A stretch of DNA of 19,960 bases from Treponema sp. (GTDB lineage: Bacteria > Spirochaetota > Spirochaetia > Treponematales > Treponemataceae): positions 1 through 19,960 of the forward strand of contig JABUUX010000163.1 of the NCBI GenBank assembly GCA_021442965.1, read 5' to 3'. Below the pieces are notes generated by a model. The model was not told the origin of the DNA. It was given only the letters and a program-made list of their open reading frames with translations, and did not search any database. The translations under genes were made by a program, and so were the position numbers. This document shows, piece by piece, positions 1-7,288 of the stretch; positions within the stretch are counted from its first letter, which is position 1, and each line of letters begins with the position of its first letter.

Positions 1-18
1 GTATTTTTGCCATAAAAA

Positions 19-47
19 ATCCCCTGTAATTTGCATTAACAGGGGAT
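19..47 (-). terminator. Intrinsic terminator of the outer-membrane protein gene
   Basis: An 8-bp perfect inverted repeat (19-26 pairs with 40-47, arms ATCCCCTG and CAGGGGAT) encloses a 13-nt loop. Read on the minus strand it is followed by a run of six T, complementary to the A-run at about 14-19. It lies 26 bp past the stop codon of the minus-strand gene at 74-1291, as expected for a Rho-independent terminator. The structure is seen directly; its function is inferred. Confidence 0.8.
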
Positions 48-73
48 ATTATAAAGAAATAACACTGTTTTTT

Positions 74-1291
74 CTAGAATGAAGTTTTATAACCAATGTT
101 GAAGTCTATAAATTTATACCAGGGGCCCCGTACAAGAGACATTATATTTGCAGAAATCATAGCATTAAGTTCTCCCTTAAGGACATTTGCAGAAATATAA
201 GGGGTAGCATAAATATTAAAATTCAACTGCTCCAAATCTCCCATGAATTTGTCCAAATCAAAAATTGTTCTGTTTGGAAAGGATATAGCAGCATGAATAC
301 CAAAATTTACAGTATTGTTTACAGTCTTAAGTGAGTCGTAGAAAATATTCAGATTAATTCCCAATGTGTCATTAACAAAAAGCAGCTCATTGACTGTTTT
401 TTCTGGCAGGCTGTAAAAAGAAATGTTAAGTCGTGTTGTTTTTCCGCAAAAACGAGGTTCAGCAAGCAGATAGAAATCCTTTTTGTCAAAACAAAGTCCT
501 GAATCATTTGGAGTGAAAGATGCATTGAAAATACCGGATTGAATAAAAAGACTTGTTGTATGGTTGTTTCCAAAAAGCATTGTTGTTCCTGCATGCCAGT
601 AAATTGTTTCAATGGCTAAAAGTGTATCTGTGTGAGCGGCGGTGGCTATTGGAGCTCCTATTCCGGCTGCCAGATCATATGTAAAATATCTGTAAATTCC
701 TGCAAGTCTGAAATCAGCATTAAAAACGTAGTAGTCTTTATCTTCATGGTTAAAGTAAGTGTAAATACCCGCAGAAACAGGTGAACTGAATCTTATTACA
801 TCAGAGATTCCAATTCCAAAATGAGGATAGAGTAGTGAGCCTGCAAGTCCCATCCAGCTTTCTGTGATTTTTGAAGTAATAGGACTTATTCCAAACTGGC
901 GCTGAAGGAAAATATCTGAACCAATAGGGTCATAAGTTCCCATATAAACGCTGAAGTAATTGTTCATTGCCAGCATGTTGTAACGGAAGATAACAGAAAG
1001 TTCATCCAACTGGAATTTTGAATCAGTTTTTGAAAAAAGAGTTTTAGTGATTAAATCATCTGTGTCAATTGAAAATTCAATATGACTCCAAATGTTTTTA
1101 GAAAAATTCAACTGACCTGAAAAGAAAGCTTGAAAGGATAGTGCCGGTATAAACGTATCTTCTGATTGTTTTGCCTGAAGATCAAATTTTCCGCCTGTTC
1201 TTCCTGTAAAATAAGCATCTCCGAATAAAAATGATGAAACTGAAAGGAGTAAAAGAGAAATAAGCGTAATTTTGGTTTTTCGTCCGAACAT
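74..1291 (-). CDS. Putative outer-membrane beta-barrel protein, family not recognised
   Basis: A 405-residue protein with a clear Sec signal peptide: basic start (MFGRKTK), hydrophobic core at about residues 9-22, likely cleavage after FLFG near residue 24. The mature part has no further hydrophobic helix. It is made of alternating polar/hydrophobic segments rich in Phe, Tyr, Asn and Ser, and it ends in Phe, the usual last residue of bacterial outer-membrane barrels. This suggests a porin-like or surface barrel, but I recognise no named family (not obviously Msp, FadL or OmpA). The start is supported by GAGGTAG ending 5 nt upstream of the ATG. It is a single-gene unit, divergent from cheA, with its own terminator at 19-47. 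The link to chemotaxis is position only. A periplasmic beta-rich protein is the main alternative. Confidence 0.75.
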   Translation of the reverse strand: MFGRKTKITLISLLLLSVSSFLFGDAYFTGRTGGKFDLQAKQSEDTFIPALSFQAFFSGQLNFSKNIWSHIEFSIDTDDLITKTLFSKTDSKFQLDELSVIFRYNMLAMNNYFSVYMGTYDPIGSDIFLQRQFGISPITSKITESWMGLAGSLLYPHFGIGISDVIRFSSPVSAGIYTYFNHEDKDYYVFNADFRLAGIYRYFTYDLAAGIGAPIATAAHTDTLLAIETIYWHAGTTMLFGNNHTTSLFIQSGIFNASFTPNDSGLCFDKKDFYLLAEPRFCGKTTRLNISFYSLPEKTVNELLFVNDTLGINLNIFYDSLKTVNNTVNFGIHAAISFPNRTIFDLDKFMGDLEQLNFNIYATPYISANVLKGELNAMISANIMSLVRGPWYKFIDFNIGYKTSF

Positions 1292-1319
1292 AAATCTACC
1301 TCGTTAGTATCTGTGTACA

Positions 1320-1325
1320 ATTATA
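1320..1325 (-). promoter_or_regulatory. Candidate -10 box for the barrel-protein gene
   Basis: On the minus strand TATAAT lies 28 bp upstream of the ATG, leaving a leader of about 22 nt that contains the GAGGTAG ribosome-binding site. I find no convincing -35 at the usual distance, so this is only a candidate. Confidence 0.4.
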
Positions 1326-1382
1326 CCCTAATAGTATCGGCAAATTAAAGGAAAAACTTTATCCGCTGAAAATCTCTCAAAT

Positions 1383-1410
1383 TGGACATTTTTGACGTTT
1401 TAAATATAAT
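1383..1410 (+). promoter_or_regulatory. Candidate upstream promoter of the chemotaxis operon
   Basis: TTGGAC (1383-1388) and TATAAT (1405-1410) are separated by 16 bp, a good sigma-70-type arrangement. Transcription would start near 1417 and leave a leader of about 33 nt to the ATG at 1450. It may work in tandem with the downstream candidate at 1415-1442. Confidence 0.45.
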
Positions 1411-1414
1411 TTAC

Positions 1415-1442
1415 TTGAATTATCGCATATTAAGTATATAAT
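1415..1442 (+). promoter_or_regulatory. Candidate proximal cheA promoter giving a leaderless mRNA
   Basis: TTGAAT (1415-1420), a 16-bp spacer and TATAAT (1437-1442). The expected start falls at about 1449-1450, that is on the A of the likely cheA start codon. The gene has no Shine-Dalgarno sequence, which fits a leaderless transcript, although AT-rich intergenic DNA yields such boxes by chance. Confidence 0.45.
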
Positions 1443-1449
1443 TATGTGT

Positions 1450-3858
1450 ATGAGTGATTATCTTGATCCAAATAATGAGGAACTTCTCAAGGATTTTTTT
1501 GCTGAAGCTGAACAGCAGGTTGAACAGCTTGAAAGTAATATTCTTGTGATTGAAAACGATCCTTCCAATCATGAGGCTATTGATGAAATCTTTCGTGCAG
1601 CACATACCCTGAAAGGTGGTTCTGCAACAGTAGAGATGATGGAACTTTCCACTTTTACTCATTCGGTAGAAGATGTTCTTGATGAAATCCGTTCTGACAG
1701 ACTTTCCGTTGATGAAGATGTTGTAGATTTGCTCTTAACATCTATTGATGTGATTAAGGCTATGCTTGATTCTCGCCGTAACGGAGCAGTTTATGAAGAA
1801 GATACTTCTGAAGTTTTAAATAAACTTCATGCATATATTCCTGAAGGCGGTGGAGCTGTAAAGGCTAAGCCAAAAGCACCTCAAGGTTCCGGTCCTTCTC
1901 TTTCTGAGGTAAAGAAACAGGCTCCTGTTCAAGCTCCATCTGTTCAGTCAAGTGCAATTTCTCTTCCTTCCGTAGAAGAATCTGATTATCGTGAGATGAT
2001 GGAATCTGTAGAAGGCGGGCAGAAGCTTTGGTGCGTAACTGTTAAGTTTGATGAGAGTAATCCTATGAATTCTGTAGGTGGAATTCAGGTTTTTGCAGCT
2101 CTTAAAAACGCCGGAAATGTTTTGAAAACTATTCCGGACTTTGATGCTCTTTATGAGGATCAGTTTTATGAAACTGTTTATTACTTTATTTCCTCGTCTC
2201 AGACGGGAGCTCAACTTGAAGATTTAGCTTTTTTAAGTGATGTTACCCTTGTTACAGATGCTCAGCTTTATACAGAAGATAAACTTGGTGGTGGTACGGC
2301 AAGCGTTTCTCAGCCTGTTTCGGCTCCTGTAAAAACTGTTATTAAAGCGGAAGTTGAAAAACCTGCTTCGTCTGAAGAAAAAACTGAACCGATTATAGCG
2401 GCTGTAGCTGCTGCAGAGAACGGAAAACCGGCTGCAGCACTTGATTCTGATGCAAAGAAACCTGCTGCTGCTTCTGGTACTGCAACTCAAGGATCAATTT
2501 TGCGTGTAGATTCCCGTCGAATTGATTATCTTTTGAATTTGGTTTCTGAAACTGTAATTACTAAGGCTTCTTTCAATCAGCTTTCGATGCAGCTTGCAAA
2601 TGAGAATGTTGTTTTTGCCTCTCTTCAGAACTCCTATAAAGAAAGACTCCGTCGTCTTATGGATTCTCTTCCAGGGTATTTTGAGAGAATTCATAATGGT
2701 GAATCTGTTCCTGAAATTCGTAAGGAAATTACAAAAGAATATGGTGATATAGGTGGAATTTTCGATGCTTATGATCAGGATATTAAATCTGTTTCCGGTA
2801 AACTTCGTACTTATACCCAGACTTTAGGTCGTATTTCTTCAGAACTTCAGGAAGGTGTTATGAAAATCCGAATGGTTCCTATCAATCAGATTTTCAGCCG
2901 TTTCCCTCGTGTTGTTCGTGACCTTCAGAAAGATTTAAATAAAAAGATTCAGCTCATAATTGAAGGTGAAGATACAGAACTTGATAAATCTGTTGTTGAA
3001 GATCTTTTGGATCCTGTTATGCACTGTGTTCGTAATTCAGTGGATCATGGAATTGAGCTTCCGGAAGTGCGTAAAGCAGCAGGGAAAAATGAAACCGGAA
3101 CTGTCCTTCTTAAGGCTTCAAATGAAGGTAACATGATTGTTATAGAAATCAGTGACGATGGTGCTGGAATTGATGTTCAGAAAGTTCGCCAGAAGGCTAT
3201 AGAAAAAGGACTTATTCATCCTGATAAGGTTTTATCTGAACAGGATGCATATAATCTTATCATGGAACCTGGGTTCTCTACTGCAGATCATATTTCAAAT
3301 ATTTCCGGTCGTGGAGTAGGGCTTGATGTTGTTAGAACAATGATTACAAAACTGAATGGTACAATGTCTATTACATCAGCCCAGGGAAAGGGAACTTCTT
3401 TTATTATCAGACTTCCTCTTACCCTTGCTATTATTCAGGGACTTCTTGTTCGCGTTGGAAAAGAAGTTTACTCCATTCCAATTGCCAATGTTATTGAAAG
3501 CCAGTGTATTCATCAGAGTGACATCAGCAGAATTGATAATTATGAAACTATGGAAGTTCGTAATGAAGTTATCAGTGTTCTGCGTCTTTCACGGTTGTTT
3601 GGTATCAAAGAAACGATTCAGACTGATGAATGTTATGTTGTTATTGTAGGTTCTCAGGAAAAGAAAATCGGTGTTATGGTTGATGCGTTAATTGGTGAGG
3701 AAGATGTTGTAATTAAACCGCTTCGTGACCAGTTTACTAATTCACCAGGAATTGCCGGTGCTTCAATCCTTGGAGACGGTTCAGTTTCTCTGATTATTGA
3801 TGTAAGTCAGCTTCTTGAACTGGGAGTTCGTCAGGAACTTTCAGCACAGGGATTATAA
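1450..3858 (+). CDS. cheA: Chemotaxis histidine kinase CheA
   Basis: CheA autophosphorylates in response to chemoreceptors and passes the phosphate to CheY. Counting from the in-frame ATG at 1444, five domains are visible: Hpt (P1) at 1-130 with the phosphorylated His54 in AAHTLKGGS; a P2-like domain at about 178-280 between Ala/Pro/Lys-rich linkers; helical dimerisation P3 at about 352-475; an HATPase (P4) with N-box HCVRNSVDHG (527-536), DDGAGID (571-577) and GRGVGLD (622-628); and a CheW-like P5 at about 665-800. P3 is about twice the usual length. At 802-804 residues the protein is longer than typical CheA (about 650-670). I chose ATG 1450 (MSDYLDP) over ATG 1444. Neither has a Shine-Dalgarno sequence, and a -10 box sits right in front. 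It is the first gene of the cheA-cheW-cheX-cheY operon. Confidence 0.97.
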   Translation: MSDYLDPNNEELLKDFFAEAEQQVEQLESNILVIENDPSNHEAIDEIFRAAHTLKGGSATVEMMELSTFTHSVEDVLDEIRSDRLSVDEDVVDLLLTSIDVIKAMLDSRRNGAVYEEDTSEVLNKLHAYIPEGGGAVKAKPKAPQGSGPSLSEVKKQAPVQAPSVQSSAISLPSVEESDYREMMESVEGGQKLWCVTVKFDESNPMNSVGGIQVFAALKNAGNVLKTIPDFDALYEDQFYETVYYFISSSQTGAQLEDLAFLSDVTLVTDAQLYTEDKLGGGTASVSQPVSAPVKTVIKAEVEKPASSEEKTEPIIAAVAAAENGKPAAALDSDAKKPAAASGTATQGSILRVDSRRIDYLLNLVSETVITKASFNQLSMQLANENVVFASLQNSYKERLRRLMDSLPGYFERIHNGESVPEIRKEITKEYGDIGGIFDAYDQDIKSVSGKLRTYTQTLGRISSELQEGVMKIRMVPINQIFSRFPRVVRDLQKDLNKKIQLIIEGEDTELDKSVVEDLLDPVMHCVRNSVDHGIELPEVRKAAGKNETGTVLLKASNEGNMIVIEISDDGAGIDVQKVRQKAIEKGLIHPDKVLSEQDAYNLIMEPGFSTADHISNISGRGVGLDVVRTMITKLNGTMSITSAQGKGTSFIIRLPLTLAIIQGLLVRVGKEVYSIPIANVIESQCIHQSDISRIDNYETMEVRNEVISVLRLSRLFGIKETIQTDECYVVIVGSQEKKIGVMVDALIGEEDVVIKPLRDQFTNSPGIAGASILGDGSVSLIIDVSQLLELGVRQELSAQGL

Positions 3859-3873
3859 CGGGAATTGTAGAGT

Positions 3874-5262
3874 ATGGAAGACAGTACAAAAAGCATTAAT
3901 GCACGCCTGACAGAGCAGTATGGACAACAAATAGTTGAAGCGGTACAGGAAGCTAAAGATACAACTTCTGCAGTTGATTTTAAAATGGTTACTTTTTCTC
4001 TTGCCGGAAAGGATTATGCCATTGATATTATGCATGTAAAAGAAATAGCCAAAGCCGGTAAATTTACATATGTGCCTAATACACTTCCTTTTGTTCTTGG
4101 TGTTTATAACCTTCGTGGTGAAATTATTCCGATTTTGGATTTAAGACTTTTCTTTAATATTGATGTCCCGGAAAGAGATGATAATAAGCTTGAAAATCTC
4201 CTTATTCTGAATATTGGAGAACAGACTTTTGGAGTTGTTGTTGATAAAATTGACAAAGTTGTAGGCGTTGTTCGCAGTACAATCCAGCCACCGCACCCTT
4301 TATTCGGGGATATAAATATTAAGTATATTTTTGGTGTTGTAGAGGCAAATAAACGTCTTTACGTACTTTTGGATATTACAAGAATCTTTGCTTCTAAAGC
4401 CTCTGCAGAGGAAGCTCAGAATAAAAATTCAGCATTGGTAGAAAAAGTAAAGCATCAGGCTTTTGATCAGGTTCCAAAGACCTCAGTTGCAAAATCTTCT
4501 GAAGCGGTAAAAACTGCCAGTGAAGAAAAAAAGTCTTCAGATCTTCGCTTTATTGAGGAAGGACTTCAGACTTATAAAAAGTTTTCTGTATCTGAAATAA
4601 ATGAAGAATGGGTAAAACGCAGATTTTCAGAATGGCAGAAAGATGGCAAGAATCTAATTCAGAACGAAGCTGAAGCCGATGAATTCCTTTCTGGGTTCTG
4701 GTCTTCATTCTCTGATAAGTGGTGGTCAAAAGAATATGCAGACGCAGTTTACAAGATTCTTCCGGATAACAATGCAAAGCAGATTGTAGTTTGGAATCCT
4801 GGATGTGGTAAAGGTTGTGAATCATATTCTTTGGCTTGTATCCTTTCAAAACGTTATCCTGATGCCAGAATCCGCATTTATGCTCAGGATACAGATCTTC
4901 TTACTGTTTCGAATGCGTCTTTAATCAGTGTTCAGGCAGATATGATGAGTACATGGTATGGCGACTATCTTGTTAAAAAGGCTGACGGTGATTTGACTTT
5001 CAGTCAGAATATTAAAGACAGTATAATGTTTGAGTACCATGATTGCAAAAATACCAATGCTCTTCCGATGTGCGATTTGGTTTTTGCACGTGACCTTTTG
5101 TCACTTATTGCAAAAGAATCACAAGATTATGTAATTTCGGATTTTATCGAAAAGATGAAAGGTAACGCGGTTGCCGTAGTTGGAGAGCATGAAGTTCTTC
5201 CTGCATCTTATGGTTTCGGTGAAAATACAGTTGGTGCGCTTACTGCGTACATAAAAGAATAA
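3874..5262 (+). CDS. cheW: CheW coupling protein fused to a degenerate CheR-like domain
   Basis: Residues about 34-175 are a CheW domain (LGVYNLRGEIIPILDL at 75-90), which couples receptors to CheA. A charged Ala/Lys/Ser linker (about 175-222) leads to a C-terminal domain (about 225-462) resembling the CheR methyltransferase. The SAM-binding motif reads NPGCGKGCESYSLA (308-321) with acidic Asp339 after the next strand. However, the CheR segment with the catalytic Arg (T-x-F-F-R) appears here as KWWSK (282-286), and the usual CRNVLIYF is replaced by ARDLLSLI (405-412). Methyl transfer is therefore doubtful and a structural or SAM-sensing role is more likely. CheW-CheR-like fusions are known in Treponema chemosensory arrays. 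The ATG lies 15 bp after the cheA stop, with GGGA upstream. A separate active CheR would have to be encoded elsewhere. Confidence 0.93.
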   Translation: MEDSTKSINARLTEQYGQQIVEAVQEAKDTTSAVDFKMVTFSLAGKDYAIDIMHVKEIAKAGKFTYVPNTLPFVLGVYNLRGEIIPILDLRLFFNIDVPERDDNKLENLLILNIGEQTFGVVVDKIDKVVGVVRSTIQPPHPLFGDINIKYIFGVVEANKRLYVLLDITRIFASKASAEEAQNKNSALVEKVKHQAFDQVPKTSVAKSSEAVKTASEEKKSSDLRFIEEGLQTYKKFSVSEINEEWVKRRFSEWQKDGKNLIQNEAEADEFLSGFWSSFSDKWWSKEYADAVYKILPDNNAKQIVVWNPGCGKGCESYSLACILSKRYPDARIRIYAQDTDLLTVSNASLISVQADMMSTWYGDYLVKKADGDLTFSQNIKDSIMFEYHDCKNTNALPMCDLVFARDLLSLIAKESQDYVISDFIEKMKGNAVAVVGEHEVLPASYGFGENTVGALTAYIKE

Positions 5263-5274
5263 AAGGAGTTAGAA

Positions 5275-5757
5275 ATGAGAGTAGAGTATATCAATCCGTT
5301 TGTTGAAACTTCTTTCAGAGTTCTTCAGGAAGTTCTTGGAGGCGCTGGGGTAAAACGTGGTGATTTGTATTTGAAATCTACAGCAATGCCTGTTATGGGT
5401 GTAGCTGCTTTGGTTGGTTTGGCAGGTGATGTTGAAGGTCGAGTTCTTTTTGATATGACTATGGAAACAGCTTTGAATATTGCATCAAAAATGAATGGAG
5501 AAAATCTTCCTGCATTTGATGATTTGGCAAAAGCAACAATCAGTGAGCTTGCAAATCTTATTACAGCACAGGCTGTTACTAAGCTGCATGAACTTGGATT
5601 TAAGTTTGACCTTACTCCTCCTGCTCTTTTTGTAGGACAGAAAATGGAAATTGCAGCTTTGGGAGGTGGAACAGAAAATGTTGAAGCTTTGATTGTTCCA
5701 CTTATTTCAGACTGTGGCAAAGTTGAAGTAAACGTAGCTATTCGTGAACGTGCTTGA
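5275..5757 (+). CDS. cheX: CheX, CheY-phosphate phosphatase
   Basis: CheX dephosphorylates CheY-P and so resets the signal to the motor; in spirochaetes it takes the place of CheZ. The 160-residue length is normal. The signature E-x-x-N on the active helix is visible as SELANLITAQ (Glu91, Asn94), within the CheC/CheX/FliY fold. One such motif is present, as expected for CheX rather than CheC. It follows cheW by 12 bp, with a strong ribosome-binding site AAAGGAG 8 bp before the ATG. The 15 nt around its start (5264-5278) are identical to those at cheY (5776-5790). Confidence 0.95.
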   Translation: MRVEYINPFVETSFRVLQEVLGGAGVKRGDLYLKSTAMPVMGVAALVGLAGDVEGRVLFDMTMETALNIASKMNGENLPAFDDLAKATISELANLITAQAVTKLHELGFKFDLTPPALFVGQKMEIAALGGGTENVEALIVPLISDCGKVEVNVAIRERA

Positions 5758-5786
5758 TTTGAAAAAGTTATAGATAGGAGTTAGAA

Positions 5787-6221
5787 ATGAAAACTGCACA
5801 AGACTTTCCAATCATTAATGAACGCCCGCCTGAGGGTGTTCGATCAGACGGAACAAAAATCAGGGTACTTATTGTAGATGACTCTATGTTTGTTGCCAAA
5901 CAGTTAGGTCAGATTCTTACAAGTGAAGGTTACGAAATTGTAGCCACTGCCGTTGACGGAAAAGAAGGTGTTGATAAATACAAGGAACTTTGTCCAAACG
6001 TTGATCTTGTCACAATGGATATTACAATGCCTCGTATGGATGGGATTTCTGCACTGGAGCAGATTATGGCTTTTGATAAAAATGCAAAAGTAGTAATGGT
6101 TTCTGCTCTTGGTAAAGAAGAATTGGTTAAAAAGTCTCTTCTTCTAGGTGCAAAAAACTACATTATCAAACCTTTGGATCGCAAAAAGGTTCTTGAAAGA
6201 ATCAGCGCAGCGGTAAAATAA
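5787..6221 (+). CDS. cheY: Chemotaxis response regulator CheY
   Basis: A single receiver domain that carries the CheA signal to the flagellar switch. All phosphorylation-site residues are present: Asp31-Asp32 (VDDS), phospho-acceptor Asp78 in TMDITMPRMDG, Ser106 in VMVSALGK, and Lys128 in IIKPLD. No output domain follows. The 144-residue length exceeds the usual 120-130 because of an N-terminal stretch of about 24 residues (MKTAQDFPII...DGTK), which is unusual for CheY. The start is set by AGGAG 6 bp before the ATG. It is the last gene of the chemotaxis operon and is followed by hairpin terminators at 6257-6328. Confidence 0.95.
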   Translation: MKTAQDFPIINERPPEGVRSDGTKIRVLIVDDSMFVAKQLGQILTSEGYEIVATAVDGKEGVDKYKELCPNVDLVTMDITMPRMDGISALEQIMAFDKNAKVVMVSALGKEELVKKSLLLGAKNYIIKPLDRKKVLERISAAVK

Positions 6222-6256
6222 GAGTTTTTAAGGGGCTGTCCAAGAAGCATTTTTTT

Positions 6257-6280
6257 TGCTGATTATTTTTCAGCATTTTT
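6257..6280 (+). terminator. Intrinsic terminator after cheY
   Basis: The hairpin TGCTGA (6257-6262) / TCAGCA (6270-6275) has a 7-nt loop and is followed by five T. It lies 35 bp after the cheY stop. The stem is short, so termination may be partial. Confidence 0.6.
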
Positions 6281-6281
6281 C

Positions 6282-6328
6282 AATCCGGTTTTAGTTCCAG
6301 AATAATTAGTGGCTGATACCGGGTTTTT
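6282..6328 (+). terminator. Second candidate terminator after cheY
   Basis: AATCCGGT (6282-6289) can pair with ACCGGGTT (6318-6325) over 8 bp including one G-U, and the downstream arm runs into a T-tract. The loop is long (28 nt), which makes it weaker than a classic terminator. It could back up the hairpin just upstream. Confidence 0.45.
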
Positions 6329-6376
6329 TATTCTTTAAGGGCAACTCTTTTGTATAGTTTATCTCTTTCCTTATGT

Positions 6377-6405
6377 TTGACAAAGAACAAGGGGTAAAAT
6401 ATAAT
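6377..6405 (+). promoter_or_regulatory. Consensus sigma-70-type promoter upstream of the flaA pair
   Basis: TTGACA (6377-6382), a 17-bp spacer and TATAAT (6400-6405) match the vegetative consensus exactly in both boxes and in spacing. The expected start is near 6412, giving a leader of about 70 nt to the flaA ATG at 6482. The match is read directly; activity is inferred. Confidence 0.75.
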
Positions 6406-6415
6406 TACAAAACAA

Positions 6416-6442
6416 TAAACTTTTAAAAAATTATTCCGATAA
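6416..6442 (+). promoter_or_regulatory. Sigma-28 (FliA) type promoter of the flaA pair
   Basis: TAAA (6416-6419), exactly 15 bp, then TCCGATAA (6435-6442), against the sigma-28 consensus TAAA-N15-GCCGATAA: one mismatch in 12 positions. The predicted start is near 6449, about 33 nt before the flaA ATG. Sigma-28 drives late flagellar genes, and the downstream genes encode flagellar sheath proteins. Confidence 0.75.
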
Positions 6443-6481
6443 TTATAATGGCATTCTAAACGAATGTTTGAGGAGTTTTGC

Positions 6482-7288
6482 ATGAAAAAGGGACTTAAAG
6501 TCTTAGTTAGTCTTGCATGTCTTTTTGTTATTGGTCTGCCGGTTTTTGCCCAGCCAAGCTCAAGAAGTGTAGAGACTTTCGTTCTTGACAATTTTGATAA
6601 TGTCGGAGAACAGAATTACCCTTATAAGGGAAAAAATCTCAGCTGGGAATGGTCTGTAAAATCAAGCCGTTTTGTTGCAGATGGTTTTCCAAAAACAGGT
6701 TATTTTGAGGGAATTCCAAATTCTTTGAAATCGCTTCGCCGTGATACAGATTCAGAATCATTAGTATTCGGTGTACAGACTGCTTTCAATAGAAAAGGTG
6801 ATAACTGGTTTGAAGTTTACCCTACAATCGATGGTGAAAATTATGAAGTTCCATTTGTAGGCACAGTAACTCAGATGGATTTTTGGGTTTGGGGTGCAAA
6901 TTATAATTATTACCTTGAAGTAATGGTTCGTGATGCAAACGGTACTGTTCATGTTCTTCCTGCAGGAAGCCTTCGCTTTCAGGGTTGGAAAAACCTTATT
7001 GTGAATATACCAGGATGGCTTGTTCAGCATTCACGTCATCGTTCAGGACCTGAAGCTCTTACTTTTGTAGGTTTTAGAATTCGTACAGATGCAGAAGAAT
7101 TTGTTGATAACTATGTAATTTATTTTGATCAGATTAAATATACTACAAATTCACTTTCATTTATCTATGACGGCTATGAACTTGGTGATATAGTTTTTGA
7201 TGATAATGCAGAATCAAGCGGAAGCAGTTCTAAGAGCAGTTCATCCAGTCGTAATTATGATGATGTAGAGGAGGTAAATGACAAATGA
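6482..7288 (+). CDS. FlaA-family flagellar filament outer-layer (sheath) protein
   Basis: FlaA proteins cover the FlaB core of the spirochaete periplasmic flagellum and affect filament stiffness and cell shape. The 268-residue product has a Sec signal peptide (MKKGLKVLVSLACLFVIGLPVFA, about 23 residues, cleavage near FA-QP). The FlaA-type beta domain follows: LDNFDN near the start of the mature part, a central MDFWVWG segment, LRFQGWKNLIVNIPGW, and the final YVIYFDQIKY strand. A Ser-rich, acidic C-terminal tail (about 245-268) follows the domain. I start at ATG 6482 because GAGGAG lies 6 bp upstream; an in-frame ATG at 6464 would overlap this site. It overlaps the next gene by 4 bp. Which numbered FlaA paralogue it is cannot be settled here. 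Confidence 0.9.
   Translation: MKKGLKVLVSLACLFVIGLPVFAQPSSRSVETFVLDNFDNVGEQNYPYKGKNLSWEWSVKSSRFVADGFPKTGYFEGIPNSLKSLRRDTDSESLVFGVQTAFNRKGDNWFEVYPTIDGENYEVPFVGTVTQMDFWVWGANYNYYLEVMVRDANGTVHVLPAGSLRFQGWKNLIVNIPGWLVQHSRHRSGPEALTFVGFRIRTDAEEFVDNYVIYFDQIKYTTNSLSFIYDGYELGDIVFDDNAESSGSSSKSSSSSRNYDDVEEVNDK

Noticed and set aside
1420..1446. Possible sigma-28 promoter for the barrel gene (TGCGATAA on the minus strand)
   Set aside because: The -10 has two mismatches and no TAAA lies 15 bp upstream.
5325..5720. 131-residue minus-strand open frame inside cheX
   Set aside because: It is fully antisense to a clear cheX with an intact active-site motif; low-complexity translation and no domain.
6464..6481. 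Upstream ATG that would lengthen the first flaA gene by six residues
   Set aside because: It would place MFEEFC before a normal signal peptide, and the codons overlap the GAGGAG ribosome-binding site of the ATG at 6482.
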